Numbered from the stretch's first letter, positions 37,653 to 48,245 are shown. The stretch is 64,000 nucleotides of DNA from Lelliottia nimipressuralis (GCF_004115925.1 NZ_SDDX01000017.1:1-64000), one strand, 5' to 3'. Program-made: numbers and translations. The notes: generated by a model from the sequence alone, not told the origin.

Positions 37653-38653
37653 GAGTTCACCGCCTGTTTCTGACGCGCCAGCGCCGCATCGCGCAGGATC
37701 AGCCGTCCTTTGCGTTTGTTGCCGCGTTCATTGAGCAGCACCGCAATCACAATCACCGTCCCGGAAATCGCCATCTGCCAGAACGGAGAGACGCCAATCA
37801 CCGGCAGCGCGTTATTGATCACGCCAAGGAACAGCGCGCCAAACAGACAGCCCAACACCCGGCCCGTGCCGCCCATGGTGCTGATACCGCCGATCACGCA
37901 CGCGGCGACCACCTGCAGCTCAAAACCGTTGGCGACATCGACGTAGGCGACAGCGAAACGTGAAATCCACAGATAGCCGCAGAATCCGGCCAGCGCGCCT
38001 GACAGGCAGAAACTGACGAACTGCATTTTGCCTGCGTTGATCCCGGTGTAATACGCCGCCGTGGCGTTGCCGCCTGCTGTGTAAAAGGCGCGCCCGGTGC
38101 GGCTGTAGCGCAGGAAATAGCCGACCAGCAGCAGGGCCGCAATCGCGCACCAGCTCAAAACGGGCAGACCGAGCAGTGACGCGCGCGGCAGGGCGAGAAA
38201 ATCCGCGCCCATCTGGTTGGAGTTCACCCAGCCACCGCCGGTGAGCAGGAAGATAATCCCGCGATAGATGCTCATGGTGCCGAGCGTCACCACAATCGCC
38301 GGAATACCCAGTTTCCACACCAGCAGACCGTTGATGACGCCCATCAGCAGACCGAGCGCCGTTGCCAGAATCAGCAGAGCCCAGACGGGCACGGCGGGAT
38401 AATGGAAGTTGATCAGGGCGACAATCATCCCCGTCAGCGCCAGATTCGCCGCCATCGACAGGTCGATGCCTTTGGTCAGCAGAACCATCATCTGGCCGAG
38501 GGCGAGAATGATGAGAATCGAGGTGTCGTTAAACATCTCCACCAGGTTTCCCGGTGCGATAAACGACGGCACGCGGCTGCCGATGGCAATGATCATCAGT
38601 ACGATCACCGCCCCCAGCAGGGCTTCGCGGTGTTTCAGGAGTTGCTTCACCAT
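37649..38653 (-). CDS. Rhamnose ABC transporter permease (first, RhaP-like)
   Basis: The 334-aa membrane protein belongs to the BPD-2 family of CUT2 importers (RbsC type): GIDLSMAANLALTGM after the first helices and GGISTMGGTGRVLGCLFGALFL near the C-terminus. It has the same length as its partner permease, which suggests a heterodimeric pore. Its ATG overlaps the ATPase stop by one base (TAATG at 38653). Confidence 0.88.
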   Translation of the reverse strand: MVKQLLKHREALLGAVIVLMIIAIGSRVPSFIAPGNLVEMFNDTSILIILALGQMMVLLTKGIDLSMAANLALTGMIVALINFHYPAVPVWALLILATALGLLMGVINGLLVWKLGIPAIVVTLGTMSIYRGIIFLLTGGGWVNSNQMGADFLALPRASLLGLPVLSWCAIAALLLVGYFLRYSRTGRAFYTAGGNATAAYYTGINAGKMQFVSFCLSGALAGFCGYLWISRFAVAYVDVANGFELQVVAACVIGGISTMGGTGRVLGCLFGALFLGVINNALPVIGVSPFWQMAISGTVIVIAVLLNERGNKRKGRLILRDAALARQKQAVNS

Positions 38654-40164
38654 TACGCGGCCTCCTGTTTTGCACCGCTGGCCGCGCTGACGATGGTTTC
38701 CGCCGTCGCCCCGCCCGCCGGGTATTCCGCCACCATCAGCCCTTCATGCATCACGATGATACGGTCGGCCATGCCCATCACTTCCGGCAGTTCCGACGAC
38801 ACCATAATCACCGCCAGCCCCTGTCCAACCAGCTCGGACATAAACTGATGAACGGCCGCTTTCGAGCCAATATCGATGCCTTTTGTCGGCTCATCGAGAA
38901 TGATCACCTCAGGATGCGTCGCGAGCCATTTACCGATGACCACTTTTTGCTGATTGCCGCCGGAGAGGGTTTCGACCGGCTGTTTCCAGCTAAACGCCTT
39001 CACCTGCAGCCGTCTGGCGTATTCATCGGCCAGCGCCCATTCGCGCTCCTGATTTAACACCCCGCCGGGATTGAGCCTGCTGAGCTGCGGCAGGCTGATG
39101 TTCTGCGCAATCGACAGTTCGATAATCGCTCCCTGCTTCTGCCGCTCTTCCGGCACGCAGACAATCCCCGCGCGGATGGCATCGGCCGGCTGGCGGAAAT
39201 TCTGCGCCTGACCGTTCAGCACAATCTCGCCGGAGGAGGGACGGGTGACGCCGGAGAGCGCCTGCATCAGCTCGGTACGCCCGGCGCCGACCAGTCCGTA
39301 AAAGCCAAGGATTTCGCCTTTGCGCAGGGAGAATGAGATGTGCGCGAATTCGGTCGGATGGCAGAGGTCTTTGACCTCCAGCACCGTCGCCCCTTTTTCG
39401 CACGCCACTTTCGGGAAGGTCTGGGTGATAGCCCGGCCTACCATCATTGCCACCATCCGCTCTTCGGTGATGTCGTTGATCGCCCCTGCGCCGACGAACA
39501 CGCCGTCGCGCAAAATGGTGTAGTGATCCGCCAGCTCGAAAATTTCGTCGAACTTGTGCGAGATAAACAGGATCGCTTTGCCTTCCTGTTTCAGGCGCTC
39601 AACGATCTGATAAAACTCGAGGATTTCGTGCTGCGACAGGGCGGCGGTGGGTTCGTCGAGGATCACCACCTGCGCCTCAAACGACAGAGCGCGGGCAATG
39701 GCCACCATATGACGCTGGGCGATACTCAGTGTTTTAAGCGTCGCGCGCGGGTCGATTTGCACCTCCAGGCGGGTGAGGATCTCCTGCGCCCGGCGATGCA
39801 TCTCCGGCCAGTCGAGCTTTCTGAAAAAGCCTTTATGCAGATACTGGCCGACAAAAATATTTTCGGTCACCGACAGCTCATCAAAAAGCACGGTTTCCTG
39901 ATGAATAGCGGTAATCCCGACTTTGTGTGCCGATTCCGGCGTCGGGAGATGAATGGGGATGGCTTTATAGAGGATTTCGCCCTCTTCGGGCTGATAAATC
40001 CCGGTCATCACTTTGACCAGCGTCGATTTGCCCGCGCCGTTTTCACCGATAAGTGCGGTGACTTTGCCGGGCCAAAGCTCAAGCTGTACGTTCTCAAGGG
40101 CGCGCACACCAGGGAAAACCTTGGTGATGCCCTTAAGCTCCAGCAGCGGTGTGGATGCGTTCAT
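38653..40164 (-). CDS. Rhamnose ABC transporter ATP-binding protein
   Basis: The 503-aa protein contains two fused ABC domains, as in the CUT2 sugar importers (RbsA, XylG). The first has Walker A GENGAGKST (residues 40-48) and Walker B VILDEPTAAL. The second has a degenerate Walker A (GLVGAGRTELM), signature LSGGNQQKV and Walker B VIILDEPTKGID. It energises the two permeases. It lies 68 bases after the binding-protein gene, with a REP-like hairpin in that gap, and overlaps the next permease. Confidence 0.92.
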   Translation of the reverse strand: MNASTPLLELKGITKVFPGVRALENVQLELWPGKVTALIGENGAGKSTLVKVMTGIYQPEEGEILYKAIPIHLPTPESAHKVGITAIHQETVLFDELSVTENIFVGQYLHKGFFRKLDWPEMHRRAQEILTRLEVQIDPRATLKTLSIAQRHMVAIARALSFEAQVVILDEPTAALSQHEILEFYQIVERLKQEGKAILFISHKFDEIFELADHYTILRDGVFVGAGAINDITEERMVAMMVGRAITQTFPKVACEKGATVLEVKDLCHPTEFAHISFSLRKGEILGFYGLVGAGRTELMQALSGVTRPSSGEIVLNGQAQNFRQPADAIRAGIVCVPEERQKQGAIIELSIAQNISLPQLSRLNPGGVLNQEREWALADEYARRLQVKAFSWKQPVETLSGGNQQKVVIGKWLATHPEVIILDEPTKGIDIGSKAAVHQFMSELVGQGLAVIMVSSELPEVMGMADRIIVMHEGLMVAEYPAGGATAETIVSAASGAKQEAA

Positions 40165-40194
40165 GAGAGTTCTCCATCAAAGGGGATCTTGTGG

Positions 40195-40220
40195 GCCGGA
40201 TGGCGCGACGCTTCTCCGGC
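40195..40220. repeat. REP-like hairpin between binding protein and ATPase genes
   Basis: GCCGGA and TCCGGC close an imperfect palindrome (GCCGGATGGCGCGACGCT, then TCTCCGGC). It probably separates the highly expressed binding protein mRNA from the less needed ATPase mRNA, as in other transport operons. Confidence 0.7.
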
Positions 40221-40232
40221 CAACAAAACGCA

Positions 40233-41219
40233 TCAGAAGATTTTTGAGAACTTATCAATATTGCTCGCATCGTAGACGAACGGCTCAGCCATCGCGCCAC
40301 TACCGTCGGCATCGAGCTTCACTTTGCCCAGTTTGCCCATGCTGGCTTCATCTTTGGTGGCGGTACCTTTCACCAGGTCGTCGGCTAGATAGGTGGCAGC
40401 GTAACCCAGATCGATCGGGTTCCAGATCGCGAAGCTTTTGCTCGCCCCGGATTTCACCGCGCCGGCCATTTCAGACGGCAGGCCTAACCCCGTCACATAC
40501 ACTTTGCCGATTTTGCCCTGGTCTTTCACCGCCTGCGCGGCAGCCACGATCCCGACCGACGACGGGGAGACGATCACTTTCAGGTCGGGATAGGTTTTCA
40601 GCAGGCCAACCGCTTCGCGGTAGCTCTTATCCGACAGATCGTCGCCATAGGCTACGGTCACCAGATTGACGGACGGATACTGCGGCAGCACCTTTTTCAT
40701 CTCGGCAATCCAGGTGTTCTGGTTTGTGGAGGTCGGGGTGGCGCTCAACACCGCCACGTCGCCTTTTTCGACGTTCAGGGCTTTCAGCGCATCGGCGGCC
40801 AGCTTAACGTTGGTTTCACCGATCAACGCGTTATTAGACGGATTCAGGTGGATCTGACGCCCGGCTTTTGCCACGCCGGAATCCCATGAAACCACTTTGA
40901 TCCCACGCTGCATCGCCTTTTTCAGCACCGGCACCAGCGCATCGGGATCGTTCGCGGAGATGGCGATCGCATCCACCCCCTGCGCGATCAAGCCGTTCAG
41001 CACTTCGATCTGCGCTTCGGCGGTGGTGGTGGTCGGGCCGGTATAAATGACTTTCACATCACCCAATTCTTTGGCGGCCTCCTGCGCGCCCACGTTCGCT
41101 GCCTCGAAGAATCCATTTCCCAGAGATTTCGCCACCAGGGCGATTTTTACTTCTGCTAAAGCGGAACCGGACAACGCCAGAGCGGCAACGGTGAGGATTA
41201 AGCTTGTCTTTATTTTCAT
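40233..41219 (-). CDS. Rhamnose ABC transporter substrate-binding protein
   Basis: The 328-aa periplasmic protein has a signal peptide (about residues 1-22, MKIKTSLILTVAALALSG then SALA). It shows the fold pattern of CUT2 ligand-binding proteins: KIALVAKSLGNGFFEAANVG at the mature N-terminus, AIAISANDPDALVPVL and VSWDSGVAKAGRQI. It resembles the RhaS binding protein of rhizobial rhamnose transporters. It is the first gene after rhaBAD and presumably delivers L-rhamnose to the two permeases. The ligand is inferred from the operon. Confidence 0.88.
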   Translation of the reverse strand: MKIKTSLILTVAALALSGSALAEVKIALVAKSLGNGFFEAANVGAQEAAKELGDVKVIYTGPTTTTAEAQIEVLNGLIAQGVDAIAISANDPDALVPVLKKAMQRGIKVVSWDSGVAKAGRQIHLNPSNNALIGETNVKLAADALKALNVEKGDVAVLSATPTSTNQNTWIAEMKKVLPQYPSVNLVTVAYGDDLSDKSYREAVGLLKTYPDLKVIVSPSSVGIVAAAQAVKDQGKIGKVYVTGLGLPSEMAGAVKSGASKSFAIWNPIDLGYAATYLADDLVKGTATKDEASMGKLGKVKLDADGSGAMAEPFVYDASNIDKFSKIF

Positions 41220-41270
41220 TGCTTTTACTCCACTGAATTGAGTGTTGTGTAGGGTTTGCAGGTGTTTTTT

Positions 41271-41294
41271 CGCCCCGTCTCAGTGAGCGGGGCG
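41271..41294. repeat. GC-rich hairpin between rhaD and the ABC transporter genes
   Basis: CGCCCCG and CGGGGCG form a perfect seven-bp stem with a ten-base loop in the 83-base gap after rhaD. On the - strand (operon direction) there is no T-run, so it is more likely an mRNA 3'-stabilising or partial attenuating structure than a full terminator. Confidence 0.6.
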
Positions 41295-41302
41295 CGATGT
41301 TT

Positions 41303-42133
41303 TTATTTGTACAGCTCTAATGCCGATTTCAGTGGGGTGACGCCAAAGCGTTTACCCAGCGCAATCAGCTCTTCCTGAGTGATGGTCTGTTTCATTCCGC
41401 CCATGGAATAGACCTTAACCAGCACTTCAGCCGACTTCTCAGCGGTGTCGATCAGGCCAAAGGCTTCATCAAGCGTCGGACCACTGCCGAAGACACCGTG
41501 GAATGGCCACAGTACCAGGGAATGTTTTTGCATCTCTTGCGCGGTGGCTTCGCCGATTTCATCGGTGCCTGGCACCATCCACGGCAGAATGCCCACGCCG
41601 TCCGGGAAGACCACCAGACATTCGGTGCTCCCTTCCCACAGTTTGCGGGTGATGAAATCCGTGGTGTTTTCCAGCACGTAGGTCAGGGCGATCAGGTTGG
41701 TCGCGTGGCAGTGCATGATCACGCGGTCTTTGCCGTCCGTCGCTTTGATGCGCTCGCAGTGGGAGAGGAAGTGCGCCGGGAGTTCAGAGGTCGGCACCGC
41801 TTCGTTCGTCAGCCCCCAAAGAATGTGGTAGCCCGCGCCGTCGCTGTCCACTTTTACCACGCCTAAATTCGCTGCCGGATCGAGCTGCACATTGCGGAAG
41901 AACTTGCCGGAACCGGTGACGATAAACGGCGTATTGGCGAGCAGCGGCATCGGCTGGCTCAGGGCGATATAGCGTGGTTTCGGGTGGAAATCCGCTTCGA
42001 ACGGCGCAATGTCGGCGTCGTCCAGGCGCAAGGTCAGGTTGCCGCCGTTGCGCTCGTCCCAGCCTTTTAGCCAGGCGTCGGTGGTGGCTTTGATCATGCC
42101 CTGGACGAACCAGGCGTTGGTGATGGTGTGCAT
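41303..42133 (-). CDS. rhaD: Rhamnulose-1-phosphate aldolase
   Basis: The 276-aa class II aldolase (E. coli 274 aa) splits L-rhamnulose-1-phosphate into dihydroxyacetone phosphate and L-lactaldehyde. Key elements are the N-terminal GGNLTLRL phosphate loop, the catalytic glutamate region and the zinc ligands in VIMHCHATN plus a later His in [10 protein letters not shown]. The products feed TpiA and the operon's lactaldehyde reductase. A 97-base gap with a REP element separates it from rhaA. Confidence 0.97.
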   Translation of the reverse strand: MHTITNAWFVQGMIKATTDAWLKGWDERNGGNLTLRLDDADIAPFEADFHPKPRYIALSQPMPLLANTPFIVTGSGKFFRNVQLDPAANLGVVKVDSDGAGYHILWGLTNEAVPTSELPAHFLSHCERIKATDGKDRVIMHCHATNLIALTYVLENTTDFITRKLWEGSTECLVVFPDGVGILPWMVPGTDEIGEATAQEMQKHSLVLWPFHGVFGSGPTLDEAFGLIDTAEKSAEVLVKVYSMGGMKQTITQEELIALGKRFGVTPLKSALELYK

Positions 42134-42198
42134 AGTCTTGTGATTCCTTTGAAAATGTCGGGCGACGCGTAGCGATCCCCGCTGACAAGTGTTCGTAA

Positions 42199-42224
42199 GC
42201 CCGGCAGGCGAAGCGCCGCCGGGC
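42199..42224. repeat. REP element between rhaA and rhaD
   Basis: GCCCGGC and GCCGGGC bracket a 12-base centre (AGGCGAAGCGCC) in a typical REP shape, directly after the rhaA stop codon. Confidence 0.8.
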
Positions 42225-42230
42225 GCTGTT

Positions 42231-43490
42231 TTAGCTGCGAGTCGCTAACACCTCTTTCTCATACGCCCGCACGTTGTCCAGCCACTGGCTGCCCGCTGGC
42301 GCATCGTTGCGCTGACAGTACATTTCCCACACGGCCTGCCACGGCAGGGATTTCTGCTCTTCCAGCAGCGCCAGACGCGCCGTGTAGTCGCCTTGCTCTT
42401 CCAGCGCGCGCAGGGCCGCCGTCGGCTCCAGCAGCGCGCGCAACAGGGCTTTCTTCATGTTGCGAGTACCGATCACCCACGCCGCAATGCGGTTGATCGA
42501 GGCGTCGAAGAAGTCGAGACCGATATGCACGCGGTCGAACAGATCGTGGCGAATAATTTCGCTGGCGATGGCCTGAGTCTCGTCATCCAGCAGGACCACG
42601 TGGTCGCTGTCCCAGCGAACCGGGCGGCTCACGTGCAGCAGCAGGCGCGGGATGTACAGAATGGCGGCGGAGATTTTGTCGGAGATCACCTCAGTCGGAT
42701 GGAAGTGGCCCGCATCCAGGCACAGCGCCGTCTGGCGGCTGGTGGCATAGCCCATGTAGAACTCGTTGGAGCCCACGGTGTAGCTCTCAGCGCCGATGCC
42801 GAACAGCTTGCTCTCCACCGCATCAATGTGATGCGCCGGGTTCAGCTTTTCGCTGATCACCTCGTCGAGAGCGTCCAGCAGGCGCTGGCGCGGAGCCAGG
42901 CGGTCAACGGTGATATCTTTCATGCCGTCCGGGATCCAGATGTTCATCACCGACGGCGTGCCGAGCTGTTCACCGAAATACGCTGAAACGCGGCGGCTGG
43001 CTTTGACGTGGTCGATCCAGAACTGGCGAATCTCGTCGTCGGAATGGGAGAGGGTAAAACCGTCGGCGCTCAGCGGATGCGAGAAGCAGGACGGGTTAAA
43101 ATCCAGACCCAGTTTGTTGGCTTTTGCCCACTCCACCCAGTTCTTAAAGTGTTCCGGTTTGATTTCGTTACGCGCGACCGGCTCGCTGGATTCGAGATAA
43201 ATCGCGTGCAGGTTCAGGCGTTTTGGTCCCGGAATTAAACTGAGCGCCAGCTCCAGATCGGCACGCAGTTCGGTGGCATTGCGCGCTTTGCCAGGGTAGT
43301 TGCCCGTCGCCTGGATGCCGCCCGTCAGTGCGCCGCCGGTATTTTCAAAACCTGCGACGTCGTCGCCTTGCCAGCAGTGCATGGAGACCGGCAGACGGTC
43401 GAGCTGACGCAGCGCCTCTTCGACATCCACGCCCACGGCGGCGAAACGCTGTTTAGCCAGTTCCCAGGCTTGTTCAAGTTGAGTGGTCAT
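42231..43490 (-). CDS. rhaA: L-rhamnose isomerase
   Basis: The 419-aa enzyme converts L-rhamnose to L-rhamnulose and equals E. coli RhaA in length. Conserved parts are [17 protein letters not shown] at the N-terminus, [18 protein letters not shown] and the metal-binding [17 protein letters not shown] and [11 protein letters not shown]. The ATG at 43490 overlaps the rhaB stop codon (ATGA). A start two codons upstream (43496) is possible but would lie inside rhaB. Confidence 0.97.
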   Translation of the reverse strand: MTTQLEQAWELAKQRFAAVGVDVEEALRQLDRLPVSMHCWQGDDVAGFENTGGALTGGIQATGNYPGKARNATELRADLELALSLIPGPKRLNLHAIYLESSEPVARNEIKPEHFKNWVEWAKANKLGLDFNPSCFSHPLSADGFTLSHSDDEIRQFWIDHVKASRRVSAYFGEQLGTPSVMNIWIPDGMKDITVDRLAPRQRLLDALDEVISEKLNPAHHIDAVESKLFGIGAESYTVGSNEFYMGYATSRQTALCLDAGHFHPTEVISDKISAAILYIPRLLLHVSRPVRWDSDHVVLLDDETQAIASEIIRHDLFDRVHIGLDFFDASINRIAAWVIGTRNMKKALLRALLEPTAALRALEEQGDYTARLALLEEQKSLPWQAVWEMYCQRNDAPAGSQWLDNVRAYEKEVLATRS

Positions 43491-44956
43491 GCGCAAAGCT
43501 CCTTTGTCAGTCGTTTTTGCTGAAACTGCGCCTGATAGCGGGCAATTTCATGGCAGGGATTAGGGGTAAACGTGGTGAGCGGGTAGTTGTTCGTCACCAG
43601 CGTTCGGAAATCGTCAACGTTCGAAAGCTCGTCCAGGGTCATCAGCTGGATGCCGATATTGCCGAGCGTCGAGGCCTCAACAGGGCCGGCGACCACGGTG
43701 ATGCCGCAGGCGTCGGCGCAAAGCTGGTTCAGCAGCTGGTTCTGGCAACCGCCGCCGACAATGTGCAGCTGGCTGAACGGTTTGCCGCGCAGAGCCGCCA
43801 GTTCGTTCAGCACGTCGGCGTAGAGCAGGGCGAGGCTGTCAAAAATGCAGCGCGCCAGTTCCGCCGGGCTGTGCGGCACGGGCTGGGCGCTCTCACGGCA
43901 GGCGGCCTGAATTTCATCGCTCATGTTGTGCGGATTGATAAAGCGGTCGTCGTTCGGATTGATCACGAAGCGGCAGGCAGTCAGTTTTTCTGTCTCGGCG
44001 ATAAGGCGCGCCAGGTCGGTGACGTTCTGCTCTTTCAGCACGCGCTGGAGCAGCCACAGCCCCATGATATTTTTTAGCACCCGGTAGCGGCCTTCCGCGC
44101 CGCCTTCGTTGGTGATGTTTGCCGCCAGCGACTTTTCGCAGGTGCACGGCGTTTTGCTCTCAAAGCCCATCAGCGACCAGGTGCCGGACGAAAGATAGGC
44201 CGCGTCGTGGTCTGCCAGCGGAGAGGCAATCACCGCGCTGGCGGTATCGTGACTGGCGACGGCGACGACCGGGATTTCATTCTTCTGCGGACAAATCCAG
44301 TGACCGATCACATTGCCGGGGTGGGTCGGGGTGCCAAACCAGCTGGCGGAAGCGCCCGTCCAGTTGAGCAGGTTTTCATCCCAGTTATCGGAGTTGATAT
44401 TCACCAGCTGGGTGGTGGTGGCGTTGGTGTATTCCCAGTTCATCTTGCCCGTCAGGCGATAGCTGAAGTAATCCGGGATCAGCAGCGCGTGGGCGACGTT
44501 TGCCACCAGTTCGGGCTGCTGTTCCACCAGAGCGCGCAGCTGGTAGAGGGTGTTAAAGGGTAAAAACTGGATGCCGCTGCGCCCGTAGATATCGGCTTTA
44601 CCGAGCTGATCAATGGCGCGAGCCATCACGCCATCGGTCCGGCTGTCGCGATAGGAGACGGGCAGGCCGATGCGCTCGCCGTGGCGGTCGAGCAGCACAA
44701 AATCGACGCCCCAGGTATCAATCCCGATGCTGTCGATCAGAATGCCGTCGTCGCAGACTTTGTTCAGGCCAGTGCGGATTTCCGCCTCCAGGCTGTCAAT
44801 ATCCCAGGTCTCGACGCCGTCCTGCTTTTGTAGGCAGTTACCGAAGCGATGGATTTCACGAAGCGAAAGTGCGCGCTGTGCAGGCGTATAGCTGGCAAGC
44901 ATTACGCGCCCGCTGGATGCACCTAAATCGACAGCCACACAATGGCGAGAGGTCAT
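43487..44956 (-). CDS. rhaB: Rhamnulokinase
   Basis: The 489-aa FGGY-family sugar kinase, identical in length to E. coli RhaB, phosphorylates L-rhamnulose. The N-terminal ATPase phosphate loop is [12 protein letters not shown] and a second block is [25 protein letters not shown] is the adenosine-binding segment. The ATG at 44956 follows AAGGA; sequence to 45025 is promoter-proximal and non-conserved. First gene of the rha operon, under a RhaS/CRP promoter. Confidence 0.97.
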   Translation of the reverse strand: MTSRHCVAVDLGASSGRVMLASYTPAQRALSLREIHRFGNCLQKQDGVETWDIDSLEAEIRTGLNKVCDDGILIDSIGIDTWGVDFVLLDRHGERIGLPVSYRDSRTDGVMARAIDQLGKADIYGRSGIQFLPFNTLYQLRALVEQQPELVANVAHALLIPDYFSYRLTGKMNWEYTNATTTQLVNINSDNWDENLLNWTGASASWFGTPTHPGNVIGHWICPQKNEIPVVAVASHDTASAVIASPLADHDAAYLSSGTWSLMGFESKTPCTCEKSLAANITNEGGAEGRYRVLKNIMGLWLLQRVLKEQNVTDLARLIAETEKLTACRFVINPNDDRFINPHNMSDEIQAACRESAQPVPHSPAELARCIFDSLALLYADVLNELAALRGKPFSQLHIVGGGCQNQLLNQLCADACGITVVAGPVEASTLGNIGIQLMTLDELSNVDDFRTLVTNNYPLTTFTPNPCHEIARYQAQFQQKRLTKELCA

Positions 44957-44987
44957 AATTCGGTCCTTCTTGGAGTCATTGCGAAAC

Positions 44988-45054
44988 AGTCTAAGAAAGG
45001 GAAGAAAAACGCACCTTCTTGCCACTGACAGGCAAAATCGCGCGCTGGCAAGAA
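44988..45054 (-). promoter_or_regulatory. rhaB promoter with RhaS-binding inverted repeat
   Basis: On the - strand a -10 box TAGACT (44993-44988), identical to that of E. coli rhaBAD, is preceded by the inverted repeat TTCTTGCCA (45016-45024) and TGGCAAGAA (45046-45054). Its place relative to the likely start (about -34 to -72) fits the two RhaS half-sites known upstream of rhaB. The divergent rhaSR promoter lies further right (TACTAT at 45220-45225). Confidence 0.75.
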
Positions 45055-45066
45055 AGCAAAGATGAA

Positions 45067-45082
45067 CGTGAGGAAGTTCACA
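45067..45082. promoter_or_regulatory. CRP site in the rhaB-rhaS intergenic region
   Basis: CGTGA-GGAAGT-TCACA matches the CRP consensus in nine of ten conserved positions. Its centre is about 92 bases upstream of the inferred rhaB start, the location reported for CRP in E. coli rhaBAD. Confidence 0.75.
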
Positions 45083-45257
45083 GTTTCCTGTTATGGCGGG
45101 GATTTCAGCCCATGTGACCGTTGCCGCATTTCCGGATCTTTCCCGCTGTTTCTTGAAAAACTGACAGGCTTTGCACGCTTTGGTGTCGAAAATTGAAGGT
45201 GAGAAACCCGGCCCTTAATTACTATTTTGAGAACATTTCTCATTGGTGGTGGCCGAT

Positions 45258-46094
45258 ATGACCGTACTGCACAGCGTGGATTTTTTCCCTCACGGAAGTT
45301 CGCCGGTGGCGATCGAACCACGGCTTCCTCAGGCGGCTTTTCCTGAACATCATCATGATTTTCATGAGATTGTGATTGTTGAGCACGGTACGGGCATTCA
45401 CGTGTTTAACGGCCAGCCCTACACCATCAGCGGTGGAACCGTGTGCTTTGTGCGCGACCACGATCGGCACTTGTATGAACATACGGATAACCTGTGCCTG
45501 ACCAACGTGCTCTACCGTTCACCGGATGCGTTCCAGTTTCTCTCCGGGCTGAACCAGCTTCTGCCGCAGGAGAAGGATGGGCACTATCCGTCGCACTGGC
45601 GAGTGAATCAGTCCACCCTGCAGCAGGTGCGCCAGCTGGTGGGGCAGATGGAAACGGTAGAGGAAAATGCGGAAACGCATACGCGCGCCAGCCGTGAACT
45701 GTTGTTCATGCAACTGCTGGTTCTGCTGCGTCGCAGCAGCCTGGTGGAAGGGGCCGAAAACAATGATGCGCGCCTTAATCTGATGATGGCCTGGCTCGAA
45801 GAACACTTCGCGGAAGAGGTGTGCTGGGAAACAGTTGCCGATAATTTTTCCCTTTCCCTGCGCACGCTGCATCGCCAGCTCAAGCAGCACACGGGCCTGA
45901 CGCCGCAGCGCTATCTCAACCGGCTGCGCCTGATCAAAGCGCGACACCTGCTGCGTCATACGGACGATAGCGTGACGGATATCGCTTATCGCTGCGGATT
46001 TGGCGACAGTAACCACTTTTCGACGCTGTTCCGTCGTGAATTCAGCTGGTCGCCGCGCGAAATTCGTCAGGGCCGGGATGCGTCACTTCAGTAA
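45258..46094 (+). CDS. rhaS: HTH-type transcriptional activator RhaS
   Basis: AraC-family activator of rhaBAD and rhaT in response to L-rhamnose. The 278-aa protein has an N-terminal cupin ([20 protein letters not shown]) and two C-terminal helix-turn-helix motifs ([19 protein letters not shown] and [20 protein letters not shown]). Length equals E. coli RhaS. I choose the ATG at 45258 (MTVLHSV), as in E. coli; an upstream start at 45243 would add five non-conserved residues. rhaR follows after 72 bases. Confidence 0.96.
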   Translation: MTVLHSVDFFPHGSSPVAIEPRLPQAAFPEHHHDFHEIVIVEHGTGIHVFNGQPYTISGGTVCFVRDHDRHLYEHTDNLCLTNVLYRSPDAFQFLSGLNQLLPQEKDGHYPSHWRVNQSTLQQVRQLVGQMETVEENAETHTRASRELLFMQLLVLLRRSSLVEGAENNDARLNLMMAWLEEHFAEEVCWETVADNFSLSLRTLHRQLKQHTGLTPQRYLNRLRLIKARHLLRHTDDSVTDIAYRCGFGDSNHFSTLFRREFSWSPREIRQGRDASLQ

Positions 46095-46166
46095 CGCGAG
46101 GAGAATCACCGTTTTTTTGCCGTAAAACAGCTAATAATGTCAGGTTATTAGCCGTTGAGGTGAGTT

Positions 46167-47015
46167 GTGGGCGCTCCGTTAATCCTTCGCAAATCCGATT
46201 TTTTTGCCAGTGCCGGGCAGGCTGTCGCGGTGGCCGATCGCTATCCGCAAAACGTCTTTGCCGAGCACACGCACGAGTTTTGCGAGCTGGTGCTGGTGTG
46301 GCGCGGCAACGGTTTGCACGTCCTCAATGACCGCCCCTACCGCATCACCCGCGGCGATCTGTTTTATATCCGCGCGGAAGATAAACACTCCTACGCCTCG
46401 GTCAACGACCTGGTTTTGCAGAACGTGATTTACTGCCCGGACAGGCTAAAGCTCAACGTCGACTGGGCGGGGCATATTCCCGGGTTTAATGAGGCGCACA
46501 CTGCGCCGCACTGGCGATTGAGCAGCAACGGCATGACTCAGGTACGCCACGTCATCACCCAGCTAGAACAGGAGAGCCTGAAGGCCGAGCCGGGGGCGAA
46601 CGAGATGGCCGAGCTGCTGTTTGCCCAGTTGGTGATGACCCTCAAACGCTATCGCTACGCAACGGATAATCCTTCTGCCACGGCGCAGGAAGCGCTGCTT
46701 GATAAGCTGATTACCACGCTTGCGGGCAGCCTGAATCGCAGCTTTGTGCTGGAGAAATTTTGCGAGCAGGAGCAGTGCAGTGAGCGTACCTTGCGCCAGC
46801 AGTTCCGTACCCAGACGGGGATGACGGTGAACCACTATCTGCGCCAGCTGCGTATCTGCCACGCACAGTATCTGCTGCAACATACGGAACTGATGGTGAG
46901 TGAAGTCTCGACGCGCTGTGGCTTTGAGGACAGTAACTACTTTTCCGTGGTGTTTAACCGCGAGGTGGGGATGACGCCGGTTCAGTGGCGTCATCACAGT
47001 CGAAAAGCGGCGTGA
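46167..47015 (+). CDS. rhaR: HTH-type transcriptional activator RhaR
   Basis: AraC-family activator of the rhaSR operon itself. The 282-aa protein equals E. coli RhaR, with an N-terminal cupin ([20 protein letters not shown]) and the C-terminal DNA-binding domain ([32 protein letters not shown]). The start is GTG with TGAGGTGAG upstream. The stop codon abuts the rhaT stop on the other strand with no gap. Confidence 0.96.
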   Translation: MGAPLILRKSDFFASAGQAVAVADRYPQNVFAEHTHEFCELVLVWRGNGLHVLNDRPYRITRGDLFYIRAEDKHSYASVNDLVLQNVIYCPDRLKLNVDWAGHIPGFNEAHTAPHWRLSSNGMTQVRHVITQLEQESLKAEPGANEMAELLFAQLVMTLKRYRYATDNPSATAQEALLDKLITTLAGSLNRSFVLEKFCEQEQCSERTLRQQFRTQTGMTVNHYLRQLRICHAQYLLQHTELMVSEVSTRCGFEDSNYFSVVFNREVGMTPVQWRHHSRKAA

Positions 47016-48050
47016 TCAGTTCGCCATGCCAAGGCCAACAATGTTGGCGGCAATAATAATCACCACGCAGCCCAGGCTCAGCACGCTCACCGGACGCCGT
47101 CCGGCGTTGTTCCACTCTTTCAGCACCAGCCCCACAATCCCGCCGCACAGCACGTAGAAGCTCATGTGCAGCATCCAGCTCATGTAGTCATACTGCGGTG
47201 GAATGCTGGCGTGGCCCCAGGCGTAGAAGAAGAACTGCAGATACCACATCAGGCCGCCCAGTGCCGACAGCAGCACATTGGTGATGATCAGGTGTTTTGC
47301 CAGTGAGAAGTCGGCTTTTACAGACAGGTTCTTCACTTTTGCCAGACGAATAAAGCAGAAGCCGAGGTTCACCAGCGCACCGCCGCCCATAATCACCACG
47401 TAGCTTGGCAACGCAACATAGAGCGGGTCCACGCCCAGCGCTGCTGCGGCTTCGTGCATCGGCTTGGCGGCGTTCATGGCGAAAGACATCCCGGCGGAGA
47501 AAATGCCGCACATCACCGCCAGAATCAGCCCTTTCTTCAGGTTGAACTCTTCGGCGCGGATGCCCATTTTACGCTCTTTCAGTTGGCCTGCGCGGGTGAC
47601 TATCCCCACGCCAATCACCGCTACCAGCACGCCGAGCAGCGTCATCTGGCCGCCTTTGGTGTTGATCAGCACGTCGAAATTACCGTTCAGGATTGGCGTC
47701 ATCAGCGTGCCGACAATCAAGGTGATACCAATGGCGATCCCGATGCCCATCGACATCCCGAGATAGCGCATGGTCAGACCGTAGTTGATATTGCCGATGC
47801 CCCACATCGCGCCGAACAGAAAGACCGGCAGCAGCGTGGAGGCGCTAAAGGAGGAGAAGTACCCCCAGAAATCGGGCAACAGCATGGCGCTGATGGTCCA
47901 TGGCAGGATCAGCCAGGAAACCGTACCGCCCACGGACCACATGGTTTCCCATGACCAATGTTTGACCTTTTTAAACGGGGCATAGAAACAGGCTGCACTG
48001 GCTGCGCCTATCAAATGCCAGAAAATACCCATCGTAATCGCATGATTCAT
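47016..48050 (-). CDS. rhaT: L-rhamnose:H+ symporter RhaT
   Basis: The 344-aa protein with ten hydrophobic segments equals E. coli RhaT in length. Typical stretches are [20 protein letters not shown] at the N-terminus and the [11 protein letters not shown] loop. It imports L-rhamnose with a proton. It is convergent with rhaR. Since a complete ABC importer is encoded in the rha operon, this strain has a second, independent uptake path. Confidence 0.97.
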   Translation of the reverse strand: MNHAITMGIFWHLIGAASAACFYAPFKKVKHWSWETMWSVGGTVSWLILPWTISAMLLPDFWGYFSSFSASTLLPVFLFGAMWGIGNINYGLTMRYLGMSMGIGIAIGITLIVGTLMTPILNGNFDVLINTKGGQMTLLGVLVAVIGVGIVTRAGQLKERKMGIRAEEFNLKKGLILAVMCGIFSAGMSFAMNAAKPMHEAAAALGVDPLYVALPSYVVIMGGGALVNLGFCFIRLAKVKNLSVKADFSLAKHLIITNVLLSALGGLMWYLQFFFYAWGHASIPPQYDYMSWMLHMSFYVLCGGIVGLVLKEWNNAGRRPVSVLSLGCVVIIIAANIVGLGMAN

Positions 48051-48130
48051 TTTTACGTCCTCATCGTTTTTATAGGCCGGTGGCTTCCCTCCGACCCGAT
48101 GAGTGTAAAAATTAAGCGGCGAGCGAACCT

Positions 48131-48170
48131 TCAGAAGGTTGCCGCACTTTTCTTGTCCATGGCAATCAGC
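48131..48170 (-). promoter_or_regulatory. Possible RhaS site upstream of rhaT
   Basis: AGAAGGTTGCC and, 10-20 bases later, TTTTCTTGTCC...GGCAA resemble the TTCTTGCC-type half-sites found before rhaB, about 90 bases upstream of the rhaT ATG. The match is loose, so this is a weak proposal. Confidence 0.3.
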
Positions 48171-48245
48171 GCGTTAACCACGTGAGCAGACTCACAAATT
48201 CGGCATTGGCACAAAAATGGATAACCTTATAAAAAGTACGGCATT

